64,000 nucleotides of DNA from Neurospora tetrasperma FGSC 2508 (lineage: Eukaryota > Ascomycota > Sordariomycetes > Sordariales > Sordariaceae). Shown here piece by piece: positions 47,154-58,993 of this stretch (within the stretch, counting starts at the first letter, position 1; every line of letters starts with the position of its first letter). The position numbers were made by a program, and so were the translations under genes. The stretch covers positions 2,951,190 through 3,015,189 of the forward strand of contig NW_009799104.1 of NCBI RefSeq assembly GCF_000213175.1, in the 5' to 3' direction. The notes beneath the pieces were generated by a model. That model ran no database searches and was not told the origin of the DNA. It saw only the letters and a program-made list of their open reading frames with translations.

Positions 47154-47563
47154 CTGACCCTTAGCTGAGATAAAGGACAAGTGGAAGGCGCGGTGTCAAG
47201 AGACTGATGTCAGGAAAGAGAGAGACTGTTCTAACCCAAAGTAACGCCAAATGATTCATGAAACCAAAAAGCATAGAAGACGACTTCATCAAATATTTCC
47301 ATCGAAGACACGAAAAATCATGAATGTTGATCAAAGCGAGTTCATGTTAAAGATCAAAACTGTCTTCGCAGCCAGTCACCTCAGCGAGCAGAACAAATCT
47401 CCTCCTTGTCCGCATCTCTGTTTTTCCTTCCCTTCCCCTCCCTTCCCTTCCCTTGCCTTCCCTTGTTTTGCATCCCCTTATGCTCCTATTCCATCCTCCA
47501 TCCCAGAGCTCGCGCTACCTTCCCAACGAAACAACCTGGAACTGCTCGAGCTGCTGTATGTAC

Positions 47564-50500
47564 TTAGTGTCCCCTTCCGCCGTACCCTCCATGTCCTCCC
47601 GGTCCCCGAATCCCCATCGGCCATTTTCGGGGGTTCTGGAAGATGGGGAACTCGCTCGCGTTTTTGCGGGGGAAGTATTCCCAGTCTTGGATCTCGAGGT
47701 GGAGAGAGGGGACGGTGGATGGGTCGGTTAGGGTTTGGTCGTTCTATTTTTGAGGGGTGGGGTTAGTTTTCTGATGTAATGTTTGTTGGACTGGAATGGG
47801 AGTTGGGACTGGATGTTGATGGAGGGAGGAAGGAGTGGTGCTGAGAAGTTGAAGATGGGAGTTGGATAAAGTGATGACTGGGGGAGAGGGAAGGGGTTAT
47901 AGAGGGGATGTCGAAGAGAAGGGCAAGGAAATGTGATGAGTGGAGTGAAGAGGAAGGAGTATTTGGAAGGAAAATTCAAAAGTTCTCAAGGAGAGAAAGA
48001 TAGAAGGTATCCAGGCCAAAAGAAAAAAGAAAGAGTTAAACTTACCGATCGAATCTCAACAGTCATATTTCCCTTCAAGAACGGAATGATCTTCTTAGGA
48101 GTCATATCCACGTGTCCCAACCCCCTCTTCGGCTTCACCTTCTCGATATTTGAATGCCTAGACGTTGAAGGCCACCTCCCCTTCCTCTTACCACCAACCA
48201 TCTTCTCATCCTCGTCCACCCCCCTCTTTTGACTTTGAGACCCTTGCTGCTGTTCTCCAATCTTCACAACATTCTTAAGCGGCCTCGCCAACGGCATGCT
48301 AGCCTTCGCGATTCCCTCCATCGGCATGCCCAAAAGTGCCATGCGGCCCATGACCACCCCGTTGACAATCAGGGAGATGGTGCAGGGTAGAGGCACTTCG
48401 GAGCGGTCGACAGAGAGCTCGGCGGTGTAGTAGTAGTTTTTAGTAGGAGATTGGCTGCCGTAGGTTTGTCGCTTTTGTTTCATGTTCTTTTTGGGACTGG
48501 AGTTGGAATTGCTAAGGGACCGAGAACTGCGGAACGTGATTTTGTTGTTTTCTTCCGTTTGTTTGCCGTCGTCTCTGCTTGTGGTTGTGGTGCCTTCTGC
48601 CTCTTCTTCGTTCTTCTTGTAGTTGGAGGAGGCAGAAAGAGACCGTGACCGTGATCGGGACCGAGAGCGACGGAATGTAATCTTGTTGTTCTCCACGGTT
48701 TTCTTTCCGCCGTCGTTCTCGGTGTCATCTTCCTCCTCATCTAGCGTGTCTGAGTCAACATTCCGTTCTGAAACGCCCGCTTGTCCTTGATCGTCCGCAC
48801 TGCCGTCGTCGCTAGATCCATACAACTTGTTAACCGCTTGCCTCACTTGAGCCGCTAGTTTATCCTTGTCGGGCGTTTGCCAATCCGTGTTCAGCTCAGG
48901 GTAAGTGTACCCGAACGTCCGTAGGCCCGCCACCGAGTTACTAGTGTGGAAGAAACCTCCCGCGTCCGAGGGTGGTGTGGCGTTGCCGCTGCCGATTGTG
49001 GCAGGGAACTCGGCGTGGAAGGGCTTGAGGGGGGAGTCGGCCGTGAGTATGGTCCCTCTTTTGGTACCAAGCTGGCCGCCGGAGGGGAATGAGTAATTGA
49101 AGGTTGCGTTTTGGTAGTAGATTGCTTGCCAAAGGGCGATGAGACGGTCCGTGTTGGCGTGATGAAGCATACTGGGGGTTTGAAGACTGGTTAGTGGACC
49201 GGAGGTAGGCATACACTGTTACTGAGGGAGATACTTACAACAGAGGATCGAAAGCCGACCAAGCAATGTTGGCCATGGTGCCATTTCCACAGCCCGCATT
49301 GTTGTGCACTGTATTGTGAGGATCCTCAAATCCCCCAGCTCCCCATCCTCTGGGGTCGGGTCGGACAAATAGATCGTACTATAAAGGTTTATTGATTAGC
49401 AGAATGATCATTTAACCTGGGGTCCATCAGTTGGATCTCTATCCGCAACAGTAGGGTGCTCATGTCCTACGCTCTGCTCCGTCAGAGCCGTGATCCATGA
49501 ACCATTATTTCCGAAGCTGCCAGTTCCTGGCTTGACACTTCCTTGGGAACCAGAATCATCTCAAGTCATCGGCAACCGTCTCCTCCGCTCAATCGAACCA
49601 ACCCCCATAAGGGTACATATACAACAAAACCAATAGAGAAGAAAGGAAACTCACCACACTATCCCTCAGTTGTCCCCCCACCTCCTTCATCCCCTCCTCC
49701 GCCACCCACGGTTCGCTCCACCTCTTAATCACCGTCTTGTTATCCTCCGCAAAATCCTCAAACTTGCACCGCAAGGTCTGGGGATACAGTCCCAAGGTAT
49801 TGTCGAATTGGTACATCACACTCCCTTCCTGAAACCGATAACTATAAAGCGGGTTCCTAACTTGCACACCCACCGCTCCCGAAGGCGCACCGCTCCCGCC
49901 GCCGGTGCCGTTGGTGTTGGGTGGGGATAAGGAAGCCAAGGAAGAGTTGGGCGTGTTGCCGACTTTGATACTATCGTTCATCACTGCGTAAGGGAGCGAA
50001 GGGTCCGAAGCCCAGTCCCAGAAGGGCAGGCGGAGCGTGCGGGCGGCGTCCGTGTAGGCGGGTAAAAGGGAGGGAGGGTAGCGCGAGGCGATGGCGAGGG
50101 CGTGGGAGACTAGGGTTTGCTGTTTTGGGGGGTGGATTGGTTAGTTTGGTGGTTGATACGGGGAGTGTGTAGTGTGGAATATGGCGCGTGAATTGCGGCG
50201 CTCTCTGATGGGAGTAGGGGGTGGGACGAAGTGGTGGGCTGGAGAGCGAGATATGGTATGAGGGTTGAGGTGATCACAGTCAGAGACATGGGGTTAGTGA
50301 AGACTACGATTGGTACTTGCATACCTCGAAGAGAGCAACATATGGCCGATGCCATGGAGCAAAGATGGTTTCCTGCGTGTTTTTGCTACCAGTCAGTATA
50401 CATGACAGTCATGGGTGTTCAAGAGATAATCGAGTCCGAGACAACACTCACTCCATGAGGACAATACCCTGTATCAGGTGCACCCTCAACCTGCTCAACT

Positions 50501-50975
50501 CCATTCCATACTTCGTGCGGCAACCCATGAATACCTTTTCAAAATGCAAGTCAGCTTCATGATGATCCCTCCCACTGTACTGCAGGTGAGCTGTCCGCTC
50601 CAGTGTACGTATTCACACTTACCTGCCAGACTGAAATACGACAGCTCCTCCGACTCGTTCATCGCTTGCATCTCCGACAGTGCCAAAATGTAGAGGTCCC
50701 TAATCAAATGTAGTTAGTCAGTCAGCCATCAGCCAATATTGGGGGAACAGTCAATGTAGATACTATGACCCCCACGAGACAGTCACTTCTTCCTACCATT
50801 GCGGCCCTCCCCTAGCGTAGAGATCATTGATGTTCCTCCTGATTGGTCTCTGTCCCGTGCTGGAATCGACACCCGTCTTGACGCCGATGACCGGAATCGG
50901 TGTTGTTTGAGCGGCGGCTAGCGAGGCAAAGCTGTTGATTAATAGGAGGAGTGGCAGGAGGGTAGATGTGACCAT
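47564..50975 (-). CDS. Secreted tyrosinase (type-3 copper oxidase)
   Basis: Oxidises monophenols and diphenols to quinones. Eight exons: 50975-50797, 50699-50623, 50534-50452, 50372-50325, 50119-49655, 49378-49239, 49171-48046 and 47743-47564, giving 765 residues with all junctions in frame. A signal peptide (MVTSTLLPLLLLINSFASLAAA) starts the protein. CuA ligands: H88 (IHGLPHEVW), H112 (YCPHG) and H121 (APWHRPY). C110-x-H112 matches the Cys-His thioether pair of fungal tyrosinases. CuB ligands: H305 and H309 (DPHNTVHN) and H335 (FMLHHANTDR). The core ends near FGYTYPEL (~411). The C-terminal part has a Ser/Arg-rich acidic insert with an internal duplication (ENNKITFR twice), then a beta-rich segment and WEYFPRK before a Gly-rich tail. 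Such C-terminal domains commonly shield the active site until cleaved. The last 302-nt intron is longer than the rest. Confidence 0.93.
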
Positions 50976-53900
50976 TGGTATGAGTCCAAAAGTCGATGGT
51001 GTAAGATCCAAGTTCCTCTTCTTCCCCATCATCCTCCTTGTTCTCCTTGCGGTAACCTCCATTGGGAAAGGGTTCCCGGCGTGGTACCGGGATGTGTGGA
51101 AAGGGATGGTTGGGCAATGTGTTCTAATTGCTCGCGTGTTGGTATCAGTTGAGAAGTGACAGACAAGTGTCTGGTATCGGCCGAAGGGTATTGCTTGGTT
51201 ATTGAATTTGTTTGTAGTTCACCTCTGCCTTCGAGAAAAAAACAACCCTAGAAGTTCTTTTCCTCGCTCCTCAAATACTCGCTCGAAGGAAATGAAGTCG
51301 CGAAAAAATGGAATCAAGACAGCGCAGCTAGTTTTTAAGCGAGTATCAACGGGCACCCCTCTTGCATATTAATGGATGACGAATTGGCTTCCCATGGCCC
51401 TTTAAGAGTCATGGGTCTGAGAACAATAGCCACCACAGCAGAGTCCAGCAGGTACAAACAGGACGAGATGGAAGAACCGAAGGAGCACGGAAAGATAAAC
51501 GAGGGTTCCAGAAGCGCAGTGGCTCCTTGGGTACCAGTGAATAGCACAGTTGCTTGCTCAGGTACTTGGTTCCCTATTGAACTGATGACGACGAAAATAA
51601 AAAACGAACGACTCTAACCAAACCCAGCCCAGCCCAGCCCAGCCTCTTTTCCGGGCGCGCGCGTGCAAGCGCTGTAACGATATGACCAAAACTTTTTGTG
51701 ATCTCTTCCTTCTTGAATAAAGACAGCCAAAAGACAAGAGTGGGAGTATGAACACACGACAGACAACGCGCCAATGAGATGAGAAGAAAATGTCCGACAT
51801 AAACACACAACCACATCCAGCTCTGACGCATGGTTAGCGGTGAAGAGGCTTGCAGGAGCACACATATTCTGTAACTCGCAGCCGCAACTCGTATAAGTTC
51901 TCTTCATCTGTAAAGACAGGAAGGGGGGAGAAAAGATGAAGCGGCCAGATTGGAGACCATGGGCTGTCGAGAAAGGAGAAGAAGACGAGAATAAGCAGGA
52001 TGGCCAGTTACTCTTCGTATGCTGTGTCGCGCAAAGATGGACAACTCGGCAGACTCGGCTAGAATGTCTCATCGGGCGCTTGCAGTCGACAACGAGACGA
52101 GAGGGTAGAAGGTGGAGAGTGAAGAACATGGTCTGTGGTCTCGGCTGTGTGGGTGATGTTGTGAACAGCGCATTCCAACGGCTGCCACCACGGGGATTCC
52201 ACACCGACTGGCGACAAGGAGGTAAAGGGTGTTATGCGCCTTCCCGTATGTGTGTCTCATTCATACAACCCTGGCGCCACACGTAGGTAAGCATGAATTT
52301 CAAAGCGATGGTGCCGCCAGTGATCTGCTGATGGTGGTGAGGGGTTCTTCTTCTCTTATGAAACCCCAAATAGAAAGAAGATGGATTGGTGTTTGTGCAA
52401 GTGCATGTACCAACCTCTGAAATGGATTTGTGGATGGATGGATAGACGGAAGGATGATTGGTAGATAAAACTCTCGTCACCATGCTACTGACAGCAACTA
52501 GCCGTTGGCCAAAGAGGCTCGCGCGGGCTGCAAGGGGAATATCTGCCTTGTCCCATCTTGCGTCGTGCTTCTCCGCCCTTCGCCGAAAAAGAAGGGTAGG
52601 AATCCCGCATTCTCACAGTCTGGTACATTCACTGTGCTGCTCCCGCGCTGGTTGCAGTTGGTGGGGGTTGATGTGTGTTTATGGCGGTGATGCCCATAGC
52701 AACGGGTTCAAGCTTAACCCTTTTCTTACCCACCCTTTTCCTCCATAGAGGTACCCACCACTTCGCAAACGCCTTACTTGCTTTTCGGTCCCCCTTTATG
52801 ATTTCTTGGATGCGGTTCTTGCATACCTGCCCCTGGGCGTGGGGGGCGTCATCCCGTGGTGGCCTTACCCACCTCTTCCCCGGAGTTCCTTCGTGCAAGG
52901 TCCCGCCCGTAAGCAGGAAAGAATAAGCAAAAGGAACGGGGACAAAAGTTGGGGGAGGGTAATGAAACAAGGCGTTAAGGCCTGATGAGGCTCTTGAGAA
53001 GACTCATATATCTTCAATGTACTTCCCCTACCTCCGTTCTTGTTGCCTTCCACTAGCGTATCTTTCCTTGTCATACTTCACATTTTTATTCTCTTTCCCG
53101 CCGGATGCTAGAAAGAATACCGCACTACCCGGCCGTCGGAAGGTACCGACATGCCGGTGAGACACTAGTTTATGTAGGTGTGAATATTTGGAGTCTTCTG
53201 CTTGGCTGATGGGGCAACAAGCCCCTGATTGGTTGTACAAAGACTTACAGCAAAAGACTTGTTTCGATGCTGTTTAGAGGTGGTGTAACAACAGATGTGT
53301 GGGTTGTTTACTTGTTTTGAACCTTTGACATAGCTTTATGCCACTCCCCCCTCCAGTTCCCTCGCCCCCAGTCCACTTCACACAAGTTAGGGAATCAGGA
53401 AAGACTGAACCCGATGACGATCTACGTTGGAAGCCGATATCGCAAAAGGCAGTTGCTCGGGCTCTCTAGAGATGTCCTACCCGTGGCTTGCTCAGTGTAA
53501 TAACATGCCCCCTCTTGTGATACCAGAACTATTTGCAGCATAGAGCGTCTTATGTCGTAGGTTAACCACTAGATTTGACGGTACGGGTAGATCGCCGCCC
53601 TCATTAAGCGAAGTTTGCTTATCATAACCATCATGGCTTATTCCCGTGGTCAACTTACGACTGTTGACTCATATGACTCCTGAGTCTTGCTCATGCATGC
53701 TGCTAGATTGGGCTCCAAATGTTGGGCCAGGTTATGCGCAAGCAAAGGTTCTTTGCTAGGTGAAATGAAAATCCTTAGCTGAGGTTGCGTAAGTGGCGAT
53801 ATGAAGTCTTGGTAGTTCGTCGTGCTAGGCGGGAACAGGAGTGTATTCAGTGAGGTTCGATGTACTCCGAACTGATGCCATCCTTTAGATTTTATGTCGA

Positions 53901-54956
53901 TAGCAATACTTCATCTTCGGTTCCTCACATGTGCCAGTTCGTACCTTGCCTTCACTTGCGCTTAGCGAAGTCAAAGATTTGGGATGACCGACCAGGTTAT
54001 CCCAGTGCAACAAGGGCAATATTGGTACCATGACCCAATCTGGTGTCCATGTCCCTGCGCTATTCACGTGCCAGAAAGATTGGGTTTGCAATATGAGCCC
54101 ATGTTTGCTTCCGTATTGAACCACAAGCTAGCCTTTGCCCACTTGGCATTGCAACTTCTTGTGCCTCGTAGCACAAAGGAGGCCAGTCCACCACCTGGAC
54201 CCGTCTCGGCTAGATAAATGGCCACGCCCACAAGACATTCGTGGCCGGAAGAAAAGAAACGGAAATCCCAGATTGTGTAATCGAAGACTTGTGCACAACT
54301 TTGTCTTTTGCAGGTTCTAGGCGTTTCTTGCTCCAATGCAGTTAGTGAACGAAGTTCTAATAGCTCAACTATCGTATCAGTGGACATGGGCTAATTGGTG
54401 TGAACGATCGTAGACTCTTATGCAACGACTTATTGATAAACAAAGCAATGCTTTTGACTAAAACACAAGGATGGATAAAATGGAGAGAAATGAACCCTTG
54501 GGATATCTGCGACCATGTGAAGTGTCACCGTAACATATCGTGGAATGAAAGGCAAGAGTGACTGAAAAGAGGTATTCCTCATGTAGCAGTGCGGTTTCTG
54601 ACAACCGTTCTGCAAATTTGCCCATTGACCCGATTAACCCATAACCTGTGCCCCTGACCCAACGCCGAGGGATTCTCTATCTTGAGCTTTCCCATCTTTC
54701 TGCTACCCGCAGTGGCCTATATACCCCCCTCAACAACGCCTAGAGATATGAAATTCATGAACGGAAATAAAGACAAGGCTGGTACTGAATAACAAGCCTC
54801 GCTTGCTTGCTGGAAGATCGGACTGAAATAACGTCTGATTGGTTCAGCCATGCTGTCGCCACCCATGCTTGATGATGACCGGGACATAGGAGAGATTTGT
54901 TTGCCATGATTTTCGCATGAACGGCCGGGAATGTTCGATCATGTGAACCACAAAGC
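50976..54956. other. Intergenic, 4 kb
   Basis: Includes the tyrosinase promoter and the 3' flank of the aldolase gene. Several frames of 80-115 codons and one of 196 (51614-52204, -) show no recognisable domain. No repeat family or RNA gene identified. Confidence 0.5.
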
Positions 54957-56075
54957 TTAGAGAGACTTCTCAAGCATGATCAAGTCTTTGAACCCGTTTT
55001 TCCAGTTCTTGGACTGTTCGGGAGTCGGCCTTGGGAGAGGGCTTCTGCAGTAGCCACCGTAGCCTGCCCACTTTTCTAAACCAGCCTTGACTCCAACAAC
55101 GCCGCCCTGGATGGCAGTCCAATCGCCTTGCGAAACGACTTCCTGCATCTCCTGGGCCTCGGTGTGCTTTCCTTGATTCCAAAGCTCGATGGTCTTGGTG
55201 CATGCTTTGGGAGCAATATTGGCAAGACCTGCGAGGATTCCATGTCCACCTGCGGCCAGGGCCTGGATAGAAAAGTCGGCAGAGCCAGCGAGGACCAAGA
55301 AGTCGGGATTCTTAGGATCGTATTCCTTTGACAACTTGCGAGTACCCGCGACTACACGGTTCAGCTTGCCGGTGTTGCCGCAAGTCAGCTTCACACCAAC
55401 GATATTTGGGTGCTGAGCAAGCTGCACGATAATATCCGACGACATGTCCATGCCGTTGACGGCCCCTGGATAGTTGTAGATAATGATCGGGATGGGCGAA
55501 GCATCGGCAACTGCGTTGAAGAACTCGAGGATGGTCTGGGACGAAGGAGCGAACAGAGGCGCGTAGTAGGATGGTGGGAGGACAAGTGCGTAATCTCCTC
55601 CAGCTTGCCATGCTTGACGGCAGAGTAGGACTGCCTCTCTGGTGCTTTGGGCGCCACAGCCGACAATAATAGGCATTTGAGAGAAACCGGCTTCGTTAAG
55701 TGCTTTTCTGGTGGTTGCCGTGACGACTTGTCGTTCGGAGTGGGTGAGGTGGACGGCTTCTCCGTTGGAACCCTGAGTGGCTAGGCCTGTAATTCCGGCG
55801 CGAGCTAAACGAACGGCATGATGGGCAATGGTAACGGTGTCAACGTCTTCTGTTTCCTTGTCAAAAAAGCACATCGTCGGGACATAGACGCCGGGGACAA
55901 GGGGTCGCTTGACGTGAGAAACGGGTGCGTCCAGGGTGCTGCTGTCGTATGAGCTGCCCAGCTCAGCTGTCAGGTCCTCAACTGTGAGACTAGATGACCC
56001 CGAGGATTGGAGAGTCATTCTGTTGAAGCCGTTGGTGAAGTTTTCGGCCGGTGATGAGTCGTTGTGGGGAGCCAT
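54957..56075 (-). CDS. DHDPS/N-acetylneuraminate lyase-family aldolase
   Basis: Class I aldolase of the dihydrodipicolinate synthase superfamily, intronless, 372 residues. The first ~55 residues are polar and probably disordered. The TIM barrel starts at RPLVPGVYVPTMCFFD. Family marks: GITGLATQGSNGEAVHLTHSER (pyruvate-carboxylate-binding GxxGE type), IIYNYPGAVNGMDM with the catalytic tyrosine, and GVKLTCGNTGK with the Schiff-base lysine, then LAGSADFSIQALAAGGHGILAGLANI. Fungi make lysine by the aminoadipate route, so a true DHDPS role is unlikely. Better candidates are 4-hydroxy-2-oxoglutarate aldolase or a 2-keto-3-deoxy sugar-acid aldolase of the GaaC type. The exact substrate is not readable from sequence. 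Confidence 0.9.
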   Translation of the reverse strand: MAPHNDSSPAENFTNGFNRMTLQSSGSSSLTVEDLTAELGSSYDSSTLDAPVSHVKRPLVPGVYVPTMCFFDKETEDVDTVTIAHHAVRLARAGITGLATQGSNGEAVHLTHSERQVVTATTRKALNEAGFSQMPIIVGCGAQSTREAVLLCRQAWQAGGDYALVLPPSYYAPLFAPSSQTILEFFNAVADASPIPIIIYNYPGAVNGMDMSSDIIVQLAQHPNIVGVKLTCGNTGKLNRVVAGTRKLSKEYDPKNPDFLVLAGSADFSIQALAAGGHGILAGLANIAPKACTKTIELWNQGKHTEAQEMQEVVSQGDWTAIQGGVVGVKAGLEKWAGYGGYCRSPLPRPTPEQSKNWKNGFKDLIMLEKSL

Positions 56076-58973
56076 GTTGATTGAGACTTGGAATATGGAG
56101 ATGATGGAAATATCGGGGGCTTTCTAGGATGTACGACCTAAGTAGTGCGAGGTGGACAAAGACAGAAGGGTGGAGGGCAATGAAAGTCAGCTCGTTTGAA
56201 TTATGGGAGAGCGGAGTGGTTGATATTTGTACTAAGAGGAATGGGAAGATGGAACCAGGATGGAAAGAGAAAAGTCCCAAGCAAGGGAGAAGAAAGGTGT
56301 ATAGGCTGACTACCGTCTACACTAGAGGAAGGAAACAGCGGGGATGATGACGGTTAGTGATAACCGTGGGCAAGTACCAAAGGCGGTGACGGAAAAAGTA
56401 CCCATTATTCTATGCCAATGTCGTTTCAGTTCTTGTCGTTCTTGATCTTGTCCGCTTGGGATGATTTACGCTGGTGACGCTACTCCAGTGGACGCCTGCT
56501 CAAAACTGGAGCCAAAGACCCATCGCCGCCCACGCCGAACGACGGACATGGAGACGGGCAAGCAAGCTGAGGGCCAGAGGTCGTGGAGTGGTGAGGAATG
56601 GGACCTTCTGATTCGTGCAAAAGGGAAGAAGAACGGCCAAAGTATACAGTGCGGCCACTTTTGTTCTCTCTTTGATCTCCAAACTTTTGAGCGACGTTGT
56701 TTTCGGCCCCGTCTTGCGGATTTTGAGAAGAGGCACGACCCATATACGACAGGGGTGCAATTCCCAGGATCCCGTCTGTGGTGGACGGTGATAGTGTGGG
56801 GGTTAGCCTGACAGGCCAGCTTCGTCGACAAGGGTTACCCCGAGTTACCCCATTGTTGCCCCATGATGGGTAAGGAGGCTAGCCAAGAAATCTCACACTA
56901 GACCAGGAGGGGTACTGTACTTGTAGTGCATGTAACTGCTTACCCGTCGATGTCGTGAATCAGCGCGATATTCTTGGACAGGAGCTTCGTCAGACCTCCC
57001 AAACGGGTCGAGAGATGCTGGTGACGTCTTGTGTGGAAGATATTCCTTTGCTTATGCCATCATCAGGCCCGGTAGACATCCCAGCAGGCCTAATTGGGTG
57101 TCTAGGCCGAACATTATCTGGTGTGGAATTGCCTAGTTGTTCAAGTTAATGCCCTCGGCTGATACACACCTAGTAATCATCTGAGGCTACAGATGTTAGC
57201 CGAGTTTCAAAGCAGGTGCACGTCAAAACACGTACACCTCAACCACCAGGTTCATATTGAATTTGTCCACTTGAACATGTTGTTTAGTGAGGTCAGGAAG
57301 GCTGCTTCATCTTGAAAAGATGTGGAATCATGACAAAGGGTATTGTGAGAGGACGTTAGTTGCCGTGCATACGGGTACCTACTATACGCGGGAGCGCGCA
57401 AAGAGCGGCGCTCAACTTTTTCTATAACCTTATAAGCATCTTTTGGCCGAGTCTCGACTAAGTGTCCGCCCGTCGAGTGAGCATGCGGATTTGTACAGCA
57501 CAACTACCATCTTGGCTTAGGTAAGAGATGACTTGACAATGGCAAGGCCATAGCTTCACCAAAGGACTGTTCGGCCAGGACTTTGGCTCCAAGGCAATGG
57601 GCCAAGGTAGATGAAGGTGAAGACTGGGCCACGAGAGGCTCAGTCGACGCTCTTCTGTGCGATACCTTCACAAGATGCACTTGACATCAGCGCTCAGCGG
57701 GCCATACCGTCTTTCTCTTCTCATGCCCCGTTCCGCAACTGGCGGTCAGTCATCCGGGCCGGGAGGCTTGATCGGGTATAGAGAAATGTTTGGTGACACA
57801 AATCACGGCCTGCCAACAACGGCCTGCTTCATAAGGATGTGGTTTGTCAGTAATCGAACATGACGGGCGTTAGGGCGGGCTAGCGCCACAAAGTAGCCAT
57901 TGGCAGGGTGTTTGCGTGGCAATTAATGGGACAAGAAGAGGTACAGACCCTACAGGTACTTGTCAGGTGATGTTCTGAAGGTTGATATAGGTAGTCGTTT
58001 TGACGGTTTCATACATTTGGTGGGCTGCCCGACCTCGTGTATCGTGTCTCCCTAGACTTCGTGCCCCAAGCGTTTTGCAACGGTGGTCACGTCATTGCCA
58101 GCCTTCCGGCTACTGCGTGCTGTGCTCCCGAGAGCTTCCATAAGGTTTCGATATGCGAAGAGATGTTGGCCTAGCCAATGAGAGCACGCTAGGAGGGTTA
58201 CGCCTACGCTGGCGAGCCAGACGTTGTGAGGCTTAACCTGTTCCTATCTAGAATGAAAGGTTAATTTGTGATGGCGCACTCTCTCACTAGTGTGGCCTCG
58301 ACTGGGAATATCGCCCGAACGTCTCTTTCTCTGAGAAATTATTGCGCGTGGAGCGGCAGCGAGAGTCCAGTTCGGGTTGGTCAAGGACGTTTTGGTGGGC
58401 GTACTCGCGTTGTCAATGGTTGGCGTGGAAGGCAGTGGAGGGGCAGGTGACCTTTTGGCATGTCTTTTTCTGGCCACTCAGAATGCGCGTGTCGCGGCCT
58501 GCGTTGAACAGGCCAACAGGGGAGGAAACGGCAGCATTCACGAGTGACCTGGAAGAGCTGGCTTGCTGCTGCTTTGTCTGCTTGTCTGCGTGTTCCCACT
58601 TAGAGACTGCATGGCGAGGTTGATTGCTATGGAAGTTGTGCGAAATTAGCAATGTGCAAAGAAATGGAAGACTGGTACTTGAACGAGGCCCGGTTGATGA
58701 GCCCGGCTTACCTTGGCAAGCTGCCATGGTCTTGAGCTGGAGGTCGAAGACTTGGGGATTAAACATTAGTCGTGATTGGCACGCGAAAGCATGTCGAATG
58801 GAGGATGACCGCCAGCACGTCTTCTTCAAAGAACTGTGTCGGATGTGGACGGACAACGTAAGACATGGAAGACCGGCCGGATAGAGTCCAGGGACATGGA
58901 GTCACAGACAGATTCGACTTTTGAGTCGTCTTGCTCCAAGTTGCTCGGTCTGCCTGACGGCGAGCAAAAGGAG

Positions 58974-58993
58974 AAAAAAAAAAAAAAAAAAAA
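58974..58993. repeat. Poly(A) tract of 20 adenines
   Basis: Uninterrupted A run in non-coding sequence. Confidence 0.9.

Larger units (their letters stand above)
46817..47563. other. Intergenic with three microsatellites
   Basis: Upstream of the tRNA and downstream of tyrosinase. Holds a GGAA array (46959-46999), an ACCT/TACC block (47123-47153) and a CCCTT-type pyrimidine array (about 47425-47468). No gene supported. Confidence 0.6.

Noticed and set aside
47725-47737. Telomere-repeat-like TTAGGGT motif
   Set aside because: A single copy inside tyrosinase exon 8; not an array and not a telomerase template candidate.
54957-56075. Annotation as lysine-pathway dihydrodipicolinate synthase
   Set aside because: The fold and active site match, but fungi use the aminoadipate route; a sugar-acid or hydroxy-oxoglutarate aldolase role is more likely.
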